Shown here piece after piece: positions 8,849 to 18,170 of a DNA stretch of 64,000 nt; position 1 is the first letter of the stretch, and the number at the start of each line of letters is the position of its first letter. A program made the translations under genes and the position numbers. A model generated the notes under the pieces. It searched no databases. It was given only the letters and a program-made list of their open reading frames with translations, and was not told where the DNA came from. The stretch covers positions 18,824-82,823 of the forward strand of contig JAPDKE010000018.1 in NCBI GenBank assembly GCA_029258725.1, in the 5' to 3' direction. The DNA comes from a bacterium (GTDB lineage: Bacteria > Hydrothermota > UBA3072 > JAPDKE01).

Positions 8849-9447
8849 TTCAACCTCCCCATAACTATTTTTTCTATGTTTTTCCTTACCTCTTCAGGTT
8901 CCCCGGTTCCATCCACCACCACAACCCTGTGAGGTTCCCTTCTTGCTATCTCAAGATAAGCCTCCCTCACCCTTCTGTGAAATTCTAACTCCTCTTTTTC
9001 TATCCTGTCCCTCTCACCCCTTATCCTCTTTATACCAACCTCAGGAGGAACGTCAAGTAGAATTGTCAAATCAGGCTCAAGTCCACCTGTTGATATGCGG
9101 TTGAGTTCTTGAATGATTTCAAAAGAAATTCCCCTTCCTCCTCCCTGGTATGCAAGGGTTGAATCCATGAACCTGTCACATATAACTATTTTTCCCTCCT
9201 CAAGTGCCGGTCTTATCACCCTTTCAACATGCTCCCTTCTTGCAGCGCAGAAAAGCAAAAGTTCTGTTACCGGGTCCACTGAGACATGAAGCAAAATCTC
9301 CCTTATCTTTTCCCCTGCCTCTGTTCCCCCTGGCTCCCGCGTGAGTATGGTATCATAAAAATTCTTGAGGGTGTTGAAGAGGAGGGCAGACTGAAGCGTC
9401 TTACCGCTCCCCTCAACACCCTCAAAGCTTATGAAAAACCCCTTTAT
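8845..9447 (-). CDS. tmk: Thymidylate kinase with apparent ATA start codon
   Basis: Phosphorylates dTMP to dTDP. The first ATG/GTG/TTG in frame is a TTG at 9294, well inside the protein, but the frame continues upstream with an unmistakable Tmk N-terminus: KGFFISFEGVEGSGKT (P-loop), then TREPGGTEAGEKIREILL, and later DRFMDSTLAYQGGGRG. Starting at the ATA at 9447-9445 gives 200 residues, the normal family length, and leaves 1 bp after the stop of the inositol-phosphate synthase gene. No canonical start codon lies in frame before that. Either ATA is used for initiation (as AUU is in infC), or a base error hides an ATG. The P-loop has KTLQ where most relatives have KTTQ or KSTQ. Confidence 0.88.
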   Translation of the reverse strand: MKGFFISFEGVEGSGKTLQSALLFNTLKNFYDTILTREPGGTEAGEKIREILLHVSVDPVTELLLFCAARREHVERVIRPALEEGKIVICDRFMDSTLAYQGGGRGISFEIIQELNRISTGGLEPDLTILLDVPPEVGIKRIRGERDRIEKEELEFHRRVREAYLEIARREPHRVVVVDGTGEPEEVRKNIEKIVMGRLK

Positions 9448-9448
9448 C

Positions 9449-10531
9449 TTACTTTTTCTTCCCGTATTTCTGGATGAATTCTTCGGTTTTTTCCCTTGCG
9501 ATGTGGTCGGGATACTGAACCGGAGGAGACTTCATGAGATAGCTGGAAGGCTCAATGAGCGGTCCCGCGATACCGTTATCCATTGCAAGTTTCACGAGCC
9601 TTATTGCGTCAATCACCACTCCGGCGGAGTTTGGAGAATCCCAGACCTCAAGTTTTGCCTCCAGGTTGAGAGGAACGTCTCCGAAGGTTCTTCCTTCAAT
9701 CCTTATGTACGCCCACTTCCTGTCGGTGAGCCATGCCACGTAGTCAGATGGACCGATGTGGATGTTATCCTCTCCTATGTCGTAGGGCATGAGGGATGTA
9801 ACAGCCCTTGTCTTGGATATCTTCTTGGACTCAAGTCTCTCGCGCTCGAGCATGTTGAGGAAGTCCGTATTTCCACCGATGTTTAGCTGGAAGGTCCTCT
9901 CTATCTTGACTCCCCTGTCCAGGAAGAGCTTGGTGAGAACCCTGTGGGTGATGGTTGCTCCAACCTGGGACTTAACATCGTCTCCGATTATTGGCACTCC
10001 TGCATCCTCAAACCTTTTTGCCCAGTAGTCCGAGGATGCTATAAACACAGGGATTGCGTTCACAAATCCGCATCCTGCCTGTAAGACCTGCTCAACGTAC
10101 CACTTTGTCGCCTCCTCACTTCCAACAGGAAGGAAGTTCACAACGACATCGGTCTTTGTCTCCTTGAGTATCTTCACTATATCCGCAGTCGGTCCAGGTG
10201 CCTTCTCTATTATCCTGGAAAGATATTTTCCGAGTCCATCGTGGGTCATTCCCCTTTCCACGCGCACGTTGAGCTTGGGAACATCGCAGAACTTGTAGGT
10301 GTTGTTGGGATAGGTGAATATTGCCTCGGAAAGGTCCTTTCCGACCTTTCTCTTGTCTATGTCAAAGGCAGCAACAAATTCAATATCCCTTATGTGGTAT
10401 CCACCAAGGTTGACATGCATTATACCGGGGATGAACTCATCCTCTTTTGCGTTTTTGTAGTAAAACACACCCTGAATAAGAGAAGATGCGCAGTTTCCAA
10501 CCCCGATTATTGCAACTCTCACCTTACCCAT
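9449..10531 (-). CDS. ino1: Myo-inositol-1-phosphate synthase
   Basis: Converts glucose 6-phosphate to 1L-myo-inositol 1-phosphate with tightly bound NAD. The protein has 360 residues, the compact prokaryotic/archaeal form. Recognisable segments are the dinucleotide-binding GVGNCASSL, the [10 protein letters not shown] block, IPVFIAS, the [15 protein letters not shown] active-site block with lysine, and [11 protein letters not shown]. The ATG at 10531 is preferred over a GTG two codons earlier because it sits 5 nt after a perfect GGAGG. It lies directly downstream of a CDP-alcohol phosphatidyltransferase, so the pair could make phosphatidylinositol-type lipids. Confidence 0.95.
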   Translation of the reverse strand: MGKVRVAIIGVGNCASSLIQGVFYYKNAKEDEFIPGIMHVNLGGYHIRDIEFVAAFDIDKRKVGKDLSEAIFTYPNNTYKFCDVPKLNVRVERGMTHDGLGKYLSRIIEKAPGPTADIVKILKETKTDVVVNFLPVGSEEATKWYVEQVLQAGCGFVNAIPVFIASSDYWAKRFEDAGVPIIGDDVKSQVGATITHRVLTKLFLDRGVKIERTFQLNIGGNTDFLNMLERERLESKKISKTRAVTSLMPYDIGEDNIHIGPSDYVAWLTDRKWAYIRIEGRTFGDVPLNLEAKLEVWDSPNSAGVVIDAIRLVKLAMDNGIAGPLIEPSSYLMKSPPVQYPDHIAREKTEEFIQKYGKKK

Positions 10532-11096
10532 TTTCACCTCCTTTTTTTAAGGTTTTCCATACCCAGTAAATCCGCTGGAGTGCTGTTATATTCGCTCCCA
10601 CTGCCACCACGATGAGTGACCAGCGGATTGCCTCTCCACCGATCAGGAGACCGATAACGAGGATAAAAAACCTTTCGGGTCTCTGAAAGAGTCCCCTTGC
10701 TATATCCTTAACCCCAAGCCCTTCAGCTCTTGCCCTGGTGTAACTCGTAAGGTAACTTCCAAGGAGGGCAAAAAGGGCAGGAATCAGGGCAGAGGCCGAT
10801 AGTCCCGCTATTGTAATTATAAAAAATTCTGCGTATCTGTCAAGAGTTGAGTCAAGGAATGCACCGAAACGGGTTTCTCTCTTACGGTACCGTGCAATTT
10901 CCCCGTCAAGTGTGTCAAATAAGCCTCCCAGAAGGATAATGCATCCTCCAGGTCTGTATCTTCCTGAATAAACAAGCCAGCATCCTGAAAGAACCAGGAG
11001 GAATCCAAGAAGGGTTACCAGATTCGGTGGGAGAAAGGAAAAAAGTCTCACAAAGGGTCTAATCAGCCGTTTCGCTTCCTTCTTCCACTCCATCAT
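10524..11096 (-). CDS. CDP-alcohol phosphatidyltransferase (candidate phosphatidylinositol-phosphate synthase)
   Basis: A 190-residue integral membrane enzyme with the complete family signature D-x2-DG-x2-AR-x8-G-x3-D-x3-D ([18 protein letters not shown], then AFLDSTLD). It transfers a phosphatidyl group from CDP-diacylglycerol to an alcohol. Which alcohol cannot be read from the motif, but the adjacent downstream gene is inositol-1-phosphate synthase, so inositol 1-phosphate is the likeliest acceptor, as in actinobacterial and archaeal PIP/AIP synthases. The start overlaps rsmI by 38 bp. Two consecutive ATGs (11096, 11093) follow an AGGGAGGG sequence; either may be used. Confidence 0.88.
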   Translation of the reverse strand: MMEWKKEAKRLIRPFVRLFSFLPPNLVTLLGFLLVLSGCWLVYSGRYRPGGCIILLGGLFDTLDGEIARYRKRETRFGAFLDSTLDRYAEFFIITIAGLSASALIPALFALLGSYLTSYTRARAEGLGVKDIARGLFQRPERFFILVIGLLIGGEAIRWSLIVVAVGANITALQRIYWVWKTLKKGGENG

Positions 11097-11751
11097 CCCT
11101 CCCTTTTATCACAAGTGTTACCTCCCCACGGGGCTCTTCCATGTCCAGCAATTCCTTTATCCTTCCCCTTATCACCTCCTCGTGTATCTTTGTTATCTCC
11201 CTTACTATCGCAACTTCTCTTTCCTCCATTCCGATATCCGCCATATCCTTCAGTGTTTTCAAGACCCTCTTCGGGGATTCAAAAATAACAACCGTTCTTT
11301 TCTCCTCCTTTATAGCAAGCAATCTTTCCTTCCTTTTTCTTCCCTTCCTTGGAAGGAATCCCTCAAACACAAAAAATGGAGGGAAACCTGAAAGAACAAC
11401 GGCAGCTATTACCGCAGATGGACCCGGGATGAAGGTAAAGGGAAGGTTTTCCTCTATGAGCCTTCTTATAAGGGGATAGCCGGGGTCAGAGATTATGGGA
11501 GAGCCTGCATTGGTTATGAATGCTATTTTCTTTCCCTCCCTGAGCCTCTCTATTATGTACGGGATTCTCCTTTTCTCGTTGTATTCATTGCAGGATATTA
11601 ATTTTTTCTTTTTTATCCCGTAATGGTTTAAAAGTTTCTTTGAATGGAGGGTGTTCTCGCATACTATAAAATCCACTTCCTTTAAAATCCTCAATGCCCT
11701 TAATGTTATGTCCTCCAGGTTTCCAATAGGGGTTGAGATGAAATACATCAT
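11059..11751 (-). CDS. rsmI: 16S rRNA (cytidine-1402-2'-O)-methyltransferase
   Basis: Methylates the ribose of C1402 in the decoding centre of 16S rRNA using SAM. The 230-residue protein has the tetrapyrrole-methylase fold motifs of RsmI: STPIGNLEDITLRAL at the N-terminus, AFITNAGSPIISDPGYPLI for SAM binding, PGPSAVIAA, and FEGFLPRKGRKRKERL. The usual AEDTRHS block reads CENTLHSKK here, a mild deviation. The length is at the short end for the family because the C-terminal extension is absent. It starts with ATGATG overlapping the stop of the preceding unknown gene. Confidence 0.94.
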   Translation of the reverse strand: MMYFISTPIGNLEDITLRALRILKEVDFIVCENTLHSKKLLNHYGIKKKKLISCNEYNEKRRIPYIIERLREGKKIAFITNAGSPIISDPGYPLIRRLIEENLPFTFIPGPSAVIAAVVLSGFPPFFVFEGFLPRKGRKRKERLLAIKEEKRTVVIFESPKRVLKTLKDMADIGMEEREVAIVREITKIHEEVIRGRIKELLDMEEPRGEVTLVIKGRDDGVEEGSETAD

Positions 11752-12713
11752 ATACTCTCATACCTTTTAAGTTTTGAATGCTCAAAAAACCCTGCATTTT
11801 TCAATGCAAACCTGAAATCCTTCATTGCCTTTACAACGGCATTTTCAACCCTCCTTCCCAGGACAACAAAAAGTCCATCGACAAATCTGTCTATCCCTGC
11901 TGCAAATGCCTTTGTTATTTCCTCAGGGGTTGCAACCACAGGAACCTCTTTGAGTTCAAGGTCCTCTGGCATGAACTTTGAAAGCAATGGATGTTCGGAT
12001 GATGCCCCCTCAAGGGCAGAGACAAGTGTTTTCCTCACAAGTCCTGCACCAACCATGTCTGAAAATTCCCTTATGAGTGCATTAAAAAATCTTATGTAAA
12101 GGGAGACGAAGGCAGGGGTTGCCTGTTCAACCTTTGTTGTGCCCGGATACGCGGAGATAAAGAAGTCCATCCCCTCTTTTTTCAGAAACGTTAAAAGAAC
12201 CTCCCGGGTGATGCTGCTTCCTCCCCTTCCTGCAAGATATATCATCTTTGGTTCACCCTTTTCAAAACTTACAAAGGAAACCTCCACTCCCTTTCTAAGA
12301 ACAATAAACCCGGGAAACTTTATCTCCTGAAACTTCTGGAAGAGTTTGTCCAGGTCAACCCCTTTCATGGGCTTGTCTTTGAAGAGGGGCTTTTCCTTGA
12401 ATATTCCTATTATCATTGAAAGAGCCTCGTCAGGGATATCGTATATGTTGACAACCCCCACCTCCGCCTTTTTTGCCCTGTCAAGAACCTCCTTTATGGA
12501 GACGAGTTTGCTCTCTCCTCCAGCATATCTCCCTGCGTTTATAACCTCTCCATTTCTCAGAAAAAGAAAGTCAACGGAGTCGGGGTATATTATCTGGATG
12601 TACCCGTTTATCCGCCCCTCCCTCGCCCGCTTGGCAAGGTTCACGACGTTGTCAAAATTGACAAACTGAACCTTTACGTTTTCAAGAACAGGCTTTCCGC
12701 GTGGAAGTTTCAT
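11748..12713 (-). CDS. Hypothetical protein (321 aa), conserved-looking, unknown function
   Basis: I do not recognise this family with confidence. It is a soluble protein without signal peptide or membrane segment. The N-terminal half contains two similar alpha/beta segments in which a short hydrophobic strand pair is followed by a 'gene product reports value' pattern ([18 protein letters not shown] at about 50-67 and [19 protein letters not shown] at about 147-165). This resembles the strand-turn-strand of PATAN/DUF4388-type domains, but the match is weak. The C-terminal half is helical. It is coupled by 4-bp overlaps to ilvE upstream and rsmI downstream, so it is certainly expressed with them. 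Confidence 0.75.
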   Translation of the reverse strand: MKLPRGKPVLENVKVQFVNFDNVVNLAKRAREGRINGYIQIIYPDSVDFLFLRNGEVINAGRYAGGESKLVSIKEVLDRAKKAEVGVVNIYDIPDEALSMIIGIFKEKPLFKDKPMKGVDLDKLFQKFQEIKFPGFIVLRKGVEVSFVSFEKGEPKMIYLAGRGGSSITREVLLTFLKKEGMDFFISAYPGTTKVEQATPAFVSLYIRFFNALIREFSDMVGAGLVRKTLVSALEGASSEHPLLSKFMPEDLELKEVPVVATPEEITKAFAAGIDRFVDGLFVVLGRRVENAVVKAMKDFRFALKNAGFFEHSKLKRYESI

Positions 12714-13627
12714 GTAACGTAGGTGAGCCAGCCGTATCTGTCCTCTTTTTCTCCTCTCATTATACCAAGGAGCTCCTCCTGTATCTGTTTGGTTATGGGT
12801 CCCCTCTTGCCTTCCCCTATCACTATCTTGTCCACAGACCTTATTGGGGTTATCTCGGCTGCACTTCCCGTGAAGAATGCCTCATCAGCCATGTAGAGGA
12901 ATTCTCTTGGAATTCTCATCTCAAGAACCTCATATCCCAGGTCCTTTGCTATCCTTATCACAGAGTCCCTGGTTATACCGAGCAGGATTGAGGAACCAAA
13001 GGAGGGGGTGTAGAGCTTGCCGTCCTTTACCAGGAATATGTTTTCTCCACTTCCCTCGCTTATGTATCCAAGGAAATCAAGTGCTATTCCTTCAACCAGA
13101 CCGTACTGAAGTGCCTCCATCTTTATGAGCTGTGAGTTCATGTAGTTTGCACCTGCCTTCGCCATTGCTGGAAAGGTATTCGGTGCCATTCTTCTCCACG
13201 TTGATATCATGACATCAACACCCTTTTCAAGTGCCTCCGGTCCCAGGTATGCTCCCCACTCCCACACTGCAATTGTAACCTGAACCGGACACTTTGACGG
13301 GTCAACCCCGAGTTCTCCGTATCCCCTGTAAACTATAGGTCTTATGTAGCATTCCTTGAGGTTGTTCTTCTTTATCGTCTCAAGAACCGCATTGAATAGC
13401 TCTTCCTTGGAGTAAGGTATGGGCATCCGGTATATCTTGGCGGAATAGAAAAGCCTGTCTATATGCTCGCGCAGTCTGAAGACCGCAGTCCCCTTCTTCC
13501 CATGATATGCACGCAGCCCCTCAAACACGCTTGTTCCGTAGTGAACAACATGGGAGAGAATGTGTATTTTTGCTTCATCCCAGGGAACAAATTCTCCATC
13601 CATCCATATGTAATCTGCCTTCTTCAT
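12710..13627 (-). CDS. ilvE: Branched-chain amino acid aminotransferase
   Basis: A fold-type IV PLP enzyme interconverting leucine, isoleucine and valine with their 2-oxo acids. The 305-residue length and the blocks [41 protein letters not shown] (containing the PLP lysine) and [18 protein letters not shown] are those of the IlvE I group. Its start has a GGAGG-type Shine-Dalgarno and overlaps the upstream membrane-protein gene by 4 bp. No other branched-chain pathway gene is in the window. Confidence 0.96.
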   Translation of the reverse strand: MKKADYIWMDGEFVPWDEAKIHILSHVVHYGTSVFEGLRAYHGKKGTAVFRLREHIDRLFYSAKIYRMPIPYSKEELFNAVLETIKKNNLKECYIRPIVYRGYGELGVDPSKCPVQVTIAVWEWGAYLGPEALEKGVDVMISTWRRMAPNTFPAMAKAGANYMNSQLIKMEALQYGLVEGIALDFLGYISEGSGENIFLVKDGKLYTPSFGSSILLGITRDSVIRIAKDLGYEVLEMRIPREFLYMADEAFFTGSAAEITPIRSVDKIVIGEGKRGPITKQIQEELLGIMRGEKEDRYGWLTYVT

Positions 13628-14166
13628 TTTTCCTCCTTTCTTACAAGTTTAAGCCTTTCTTTTATCTTTGTTTTTGCCTCCTCAAGCTCACCCTTTTCAA
13701 TCAGGGTCAGGGCTTCTGCAAGCAAAGCCTCATCGGTTTCTATTCTTTCCAGGATTTTATTGAAGTCCCTTGCTATCTCATGAAAAATAGCCTCGTCTGT
13801 TCGTCTGAACCTCAGGCGTTCAAGGTACTTCCTCTGTGCAACATCATCCATTACTTTTCCAAGCCTTACAAGAGGACCTATGAACTGTCTTGCAAGGAGA
13901 AAGAGGATTACGGTTATATATCCAAGGAAGGCAATGAATATCAGCAAAAGACTCTTTAAGGCACCATTAATTGCAGAAACCAGAAAAGATGCTGCCTCAC
14001 CCATCTGCATGAGAGACCTCTGAATGGGAAACCACATGGTAAAGGAATAAATTGCAAATCCAAGAAGGACAAGAATGAAGAAGGAAGATACGATGACAAA
14101 CCTCATCAACTTTAATCTCCATGCCTGGGCTAAGTGAAGTCTTTTTCTTCTGTTCTTAATCTTCAT
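13624..14166 (-). CDS. Two-helix membrane protein with HAMP-like region
   Basis: A 180-residue protein. A basic N-terminus is followed by two hydrophobic segments (about residues 21-47 and 69-92) separated by a short external loop. A cytoplasmic part begins like a HAMP linker ([20 protein letters not shown]) and ends in a charged helical tail. There is no methyl-accepting, kinase or cyclase domain after the HAMP-like part, so it looks like a cut-down membrane sensor or a structural protein. It is coupled to the zinc-ribbon gene upstream and ilvE downstream. Function unknown. Confidence 0.75.
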   Translation of the reverse strand: MKIKNRRKRLHLAQAWRLKLMRFVIVSSFFILVLLGFAIYSFTMWFPIQRSLMQMGEAASFLVSAINGALKSLLLIFIAFLGYITVILFLLARQFIGPLVRLGKVMDDVAQRKYLERLRFRRTDEAIFHEIARDFNKILERIETDEALLAEALTLIEKGELEEAKTKIKERLKLVRKEEK

Positions 14167-14507
14167 GTTTCCTCCTTTATCATTTCCTCTATTTTCTTTT
14201 TTTCAGGTCTTTCCTCAACTATTCTTACTGTCTCCTCAAATTCTCTTTTCACCTCTTCACTGAATGCCTCAACCTCATGTATTATGCTCCTGCAATCAGG
14301 GCATCCAGGAGAGAGTTTGAATATGCGGAGCAGAGAATCGTAGGATTTATCGGATGTGTATCTTATAACCCGGTACCTTGCAACAAAGGAGGAACAATTT
14401 GCGCACCTTACATAAACCTTAATTATTCCCCCTTTCTCAATCCTCACGAGATTCTCATGCTTTGTGCTTCCGCACACAGGACAGGTTTCAAGTTTTGCCT
14501 TTATCAT
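14163..14507 (-). CDS. Zinc-ribbon protein, unknown function
   Basis: A 114-residue soluble protein. It has a CPVCGS pair at residues 9-14 and a CANC pair at 35-38, which together would bind one zinc, and a third CPDC pair near 70-73. The C-terminal 40 residues are a highly charged helix. Such small ribbons often bind nucleic acid or act as adaptor proteins, but nothing here fixes the role. It is the second gene of the operon starting at the DASS transporter and overlaps the next gene by 4 bp. Confidence 0.75.
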   Translation of the reverse strand: MIKAKLETCPVCGSTKHENLVRIEKGGIIKVYVRCANCSSFVARYRVIRYTSDKSYDSLLRIFKLSPGCPDCRSIIHEVEAFSEEVKREFEETVRIVEERPEKKKIEEMIKEET

Positions 14508-14516
14508 ACCTCTATA

Positions 14517-15824
14517 TTATCCCAAAAATTTCCACCAAGTCAAGGAACTTATGTAGATAAAGAGAGCCGAAAAGAGATTTATGATGAAACCGGGAAATGC
14601 CATATCCCTCACCTTTATATATCCAGAACCGTATGCTATTGCGTTGGGGGGAGTGCTTATGGGAAGGACCATTGCGGAGGATGCTGCAAATGCTATTGCT
14701 ATGGGTAAAAGTCCTGGTGATGGAAGAGAAATTGCCAGTGGCATTATAATTGCAGTTGCGGAGGTGTTGGACATGAAGTTTGAGCTTATTGCGGTGAAGG
14801 CAACGAATATTGCGGTTATAAGTGCCGGATTACCTGAAGCACCGAGATAACCAGCAAAGAGTTTATCAAGACCCGTTACCGATATCGCCTCACCGAGTGC
14901 AAGACCCCCTCCCATAAGTATAAGGACATCCCATTCAAGCCTTCTGAAGTCCTCCCTTGAAAGAAGACCCGTTCCAAAAAATACCGCTATGGGAATAAGG
15001 GCTATGATGGAGGAGGATATATGGTGAAGGGATGTTGTGAGCCAGAGGAGGACAGTTACAGCAAGGGTTGCAAGAACCGCCTTGCCTTTTGCTTCAAGCA
15101 AAAGGACCTCCTCTTCCTCAAACTCTATCTCTTTCTCTTCGGGTCGGTATATGAGTTTTAGAATGAATGAGGCAAAGAGGACAAGCACAATAACCATGGG
15201 GAGTCCCCTCAGCATCCAGACAGGGAAGGAGACATCCTCCCCAAGTTTTCTCATTGCCTCGAGGGCTATTGCGTTCGGCGGGGTTCCTATGGGGGTTCCC
15301 ATCCCTCCTATGCTTGCGGAGAATGGGATTCCCAGGATTAAGGGTTTCCTCAGGCTTTCGTTCTTCTTTAAAAGAGGCATTGCGACTGCTATCATGAGTG
15401 CAGTTGCCGCCGTATTTGATATCCACATGGATAAAAATGCAGAAACGGACATAAATCCAAGTAAAACTGCATATGGATTTTTCCCAACCCTTCTTATTAT
15501 GCTTCTTGCTATTATTTCCTCAATCCCGTAAACACTCATTCCCCTTGCAAGCGTAAATCCCCCAAGAAAGAGGAGGATAACCGGGGAGAAGAAGGCATGG
15601 AGGAACTTTTTGTAACTTACATCCATAACCCTGGGAAGCAGTACAGCCTCAAGCAAAAGGATGATTATGGAGGTTGCATAGAGCGGGATTATCTCACTTA
15701 TCCACAGAACAACAGCCAGGAAGAATATTCCCAGGGCAATCTGCTGGGGGAGTGTGAGGTGAAGAAAGAAAGGCACAGTAAAGGAAAGGATAACAAGCAG
15801 AAAAACCGCAAGTTTCCCTAACAT
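14517..15824 (-). CDS. Divalent anion:sodium symporter family protein (DASS/SLC13)
   Basis: A 435-residue transporter with about 11 membrane segments. It carries the DASS signatures: the first SNT motif in SMWISNTAATALMIAVAMP, the second in SSNFMSNTSATAIIMPLA, and the loops GTPPNAIALEA and STPPNAIAYGSG. Members import dicarboxylates, citrate or sulfate with sodium. The ATG at 15824 is chosen over a TTG at 15872 because a strong promoter (15831-15859) ends 6 nt before it, so the longer form would start upstream of the transcript. This makes it a leaderless gene and the first of a ten-gene operon. Confidence 0.92.
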   Translation of the reverse strand: MLGKLAVFLLVILSFTVPFFLHLTLPQQIALGIFFLAVVLWISEIIPLYATSIIILLLEAVLLPRVMDVSYKKFLHAFFSPVILLFLGGFTLARGMSVYGIEEIIARSIIRRVGKNPYAVLLGFMSVSAFLSMWISNTAATALMIAVAMPLLKKNESLRKPLILGIPFSASIGGMGTPIGTPPNAIALEAMRKLGEDVSFPVWMLRGLPMVIVLVLFASFILKLIYRPEEKEIEFEEEEVLLLEAKGKAVLATLAVTVLLWLTTSLHHISSSIIALIPIAVFFGTGLLSREDFRRLEWDVLILMGGGLALGEAISVTGLDKLFAGYLGASGNPALITAIFVAFTAISSNFMSNTSATAIIMPLAISLPSPGLLPIAIAFAASSAMVLPISTPPNAIAYGSGYIKVRDMAFPGFIINLFSALFIYISSLTWWKFLG

Positions 15825-15830
15825 GCCTTC

Positions 15831-15859
15831 TTTATAGAGGAAGAAAGAGATGGTGTCAA
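15831..15859 (-). promoter_or_regulatory. Promoter with -10 box 6 nt from the ATG (leaderless)
   Basis: On the minus strand: TTGACA (15859-15854), 17-bp spacer, TATAAA (15836-15831), then GAAGGC and the ATG of the DASS gene. Transcription should begin at or next to the A of ATG. Confidence 0.75.
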
Positions 15860-16192
15860 GAGGATGACTCAATCTAAGCGGTTTTTATGGGTAATTTTGT
15901 GTAATAGGGATTATTGTTCTCTGTGATTCAGGTAAAAATGAAATACAGTGTGAAATTTTTCCAGGGTCGAGCAAGAGACTTGAGAGGTATTTGAAAAACT
16001 CAAGCGCACCTCATTTACTCCCTGTTGCCCGGTCTCTTTTTATAGGAATGCTTCCGATTTCATTTTTGGTATATGGAAGAAGGTGCAGGGATAAAACCAC
16101 GGAAGAAATTTTTCTTCCCGGGGAAGTTTTTCTCTGGAAATTCAGAATTCTTTCATATACTCCTTCCAAAAAATTGCTCAATTTAGGGTTTC
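15860..16192. other. Gap between two divergent-history regions; no gene supported
   Basis: About 330 bp between the DASS promoter and the end of the lanthipeptide operon. It contains the short inverted repeat GGAAGAAATTTTTCTTCC at 16101-16118 and a neighbouring CTTCCCCGGGAAG-like palindrome. These could end transcription of the minus-strand operon, although the U-tract is poor. An 85-codon plus-strand frame from a TTG at 15991 shows no family resemblance and no ribosome site. The base composition changes to AT-rich at the right edge. Confidence 0.4.
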
Positions 16193-18157
16193 TTACATTG
16201 AAAAATTCGTTCTTATTTTTATCATTATTTTATCATATGTCTCAATAAATTTAGAATTTTCTATATTATATTCCTTTCCCAGACAGATATAAAAACCTGT
16301 TAGATATCTCGGTTCAAAAATAAAAACAGCATTAAATAAAAGATTTTTTTTAGGCTTGCCTTCAATTTTGTTTATATTATCAACTTTATATAAAATATAC
16401 GGTTTAAAGATGAAATTTCTATGAAAATTCAACTCTCCATAATTTTCAAACACTATTAGACTATCATATAACGAATTAATTAAATTAAAAGAGAAGCCAA
16501 GATTAAAAATTTTGCAAAAAGAAAAACGAAGGTCTACAAAGTAGTTTCTTAATTTACTCCCAAGGTAATTACCAAAATTGTAATTTATAATCATCCTATT
16601 CCAGGATGACAAAAAGTATCCAATAGAAGTTGAATAAGTGAAAGAGCTTGTATTTTCAAACCCCAAATCTTTTAAATAATACATGCCATCAAAAGAAGCG
16701 CCTATATTAGAAAATAATATAATGGGAAATTTTGTTGTCTGCAAATACACAAAAAAACCGTAGTTTTTATATATATTTTCAGAATTAAATTTGTTTTGGA
16801 TAAAATTGTAAATAAAAGAAGGCATGAATGTATAAGAACTTTTATCATATCGGTAATGTAAAAAAGATTGTACTTGTTTAATTCCCTCAAAATCTATAAG
16901 TATATAATTAAAAGGGGAAATAATAAAACTATCTATAGAAGTATAACTTACACCAAGAGAAAGACCAGGCTTTTCATATCTTTCAAACGCTACATAATAT
17001 AAGTTTTTATTATTATCGAGCCTTTTTGAAGCTTGCAAAGAAAAACTTAATTTTAGTTTCTCATAGTAATTTATGAAATCCATTGATGAGAGATTATATC
17101 CAATTTCGCTATTCATCAAATAAAATCCAATTTTTGTTGAAGAAAAAGGATTATATGTTGTCCTTATAATTGTTGCATTTCCAAGAGAAGCATCGTTTAT
17201 GAAGAGTGAGATAAGAGATACTTTCTCTGTGGCTGTAAAGAACTTCACACCCCATAACGGTTTTTCAAAATTTCTTGTTCTTAAAAGAGGGAATGGCATT
17301 GAGAGATAATTTGAGCCCTCGGTAAAAAATATTCTTTTCTCAGGATAATCTATTGGAAGCCTCCTTAAGTCAAATTTAAACATATCTACATCCACCTCTG
17401 AAAAATCAGGATGGTATGTTATATCTAAAACTGATTTTGAACCCTGTTTAAATCTTATCGTCCCCCCCCAAGTAAACTTGTTAGTTTTATCCTCCTGGGA
17501 AAATCTAACACTTGGCATTACATAAAAATTGAAATTTTTATCCTTTTTTATGTAATTAAAATCCAATTTCATTTCGGCTATATCCTCAATGTAATTCAAA
17601 CTTGTTGTGGGGAATAAAAACTGCATTTCTCCCTTCTTTGAAATTACTCTACATATTTGTATTCCCCATACGACTTCTCCATAATTTAATGCATTAAAAG
17701 GAATTATAAGAAGTGCTGACCATCCATATTCTGTTTCTTCTGTAAGTGCCTTAACATTGCCATCCCATTCAGTTTCTCCGAAGATTGAAATCATCTTATC
17801 ATAGATTGCGCCAAGTGGGTTTACTGCAATATAATACACATCATTTCCTTTCCCATACGGCGCAATTATTATTGCTATATTATCTTCTTGGCCCTTAACC
17901 ATTGCAACAGCGTCTCTTCTTCGTGAATTTGCAGATATACCCTTCTGATAATTTTTTGAGTACACAATGAGCTCCGTAGGTGTATATGCTATATAAACTA
18001 TTGAAGAATCAGAGGGATTTTCTTGTAATTTTGGCATCACTGTAGTCAATTTGTATCCAGGCGATTCCTCAACAATTTTATAGATATCTTCAATATCTTT
18101 TATCTTTACGGCATGGATAGATAAAGCTAACATGAACAGAGGCATGAAGCAAGACAT
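16193..18157 (-). CDS. DUF5916-type outer-membrane beta-barrel protein
   Basis: A 654-residue exported protein with an N-terminal signal sequence (residues 1-16). Residues about 30-200 resemble the family-9 carbohydrate-binding-like domain that opens DUF5916 proteins. The linker motif PEKRIFFTEGSNYL (family consensus PEKRPFFLEG) and the following PLLRTRNFEKPLWGVKFFT are the best family markers. The remainder is alternating aromatic/polar strands, as expected of a barrel, ending in an aromatic-poor FSM. It lies 13 bp after the ABC transporter and is AT-rich like the rest of the lanthipeptide operon, so it may be the outer-membrane exit or receptor for the peptide. That role is inference. Confidence 0.78.
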   Translation of the reverse strand: MSCFMPLFMLALSIHAVKIKDIEDIYKIVEESPGYKLTTVMPKLQENPSDSSIVYIAYTPTELIVYSKNYQKGISANSRRRDAVAMVKGQEDNIAIIIAPYGKGNDVYYIAVNPLGAIYDKMISIFGETEWDGNVKALTEETEYGWSALLIIPFNALNYGEVVWGIQICRVISKKGEMQFLFPTTSLNYIEDIAEMKLDFNYIKKDKNFNFYVMPSVRFSQEDKTNKFTWGGTIRFKQGSKSVLDITYHPDFSEVDVDMFKFDLRRLPIDYPEKRIFFTEGSNYLSMPFPLLRTRNFEKPLWGVKFFTATEKVSLISLFINDASLGNATIIRTTYNPFSSTKIGFYLMNSEIGYNLSSMDFINYYEKLKLSFSLQASKRLDNNKNLYYVAFERYEKPGLSLGVSYTSIDSFIISPFNYILIDFEGIKQVQSFLHYRYDKSSYTFMPSFIYNFIQNKFNSENIYKNYGFFVYLQTTKFPIILFSNIGASFDGMYYLKDLGFENTSSFTYSTSIGYFLSSWNRMIINYNFGNYLGSKLRNYFVDLRFSFCKIFNLGFSFNLINSLYDSLIVFENYGELNFHRNFIFKPYILYKVDNINKIEGKPKKNLLFNAVFIFEPRYLTGFYICLGKEYNIENSKFIETYDKIMIKIRTNFSM

Positions 18158-18170
18158 CGGGCTCCTCCTT

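Noticed and set aside
15825..15872. TTG start giving the DASS transporter 16 more residues
   Set aside because: The TTGACA/TATAAA promoter lies within this stretch, so the transcript would begin after the TTG.
15991..16248. 85-codon plus-strand frame starting TTG in the gap before the DUF5916 gene
   Set aside because: No ribosome site, no recognisable domain, and it runs into the 3' end of the DUF5916 gene on the opposite strand.
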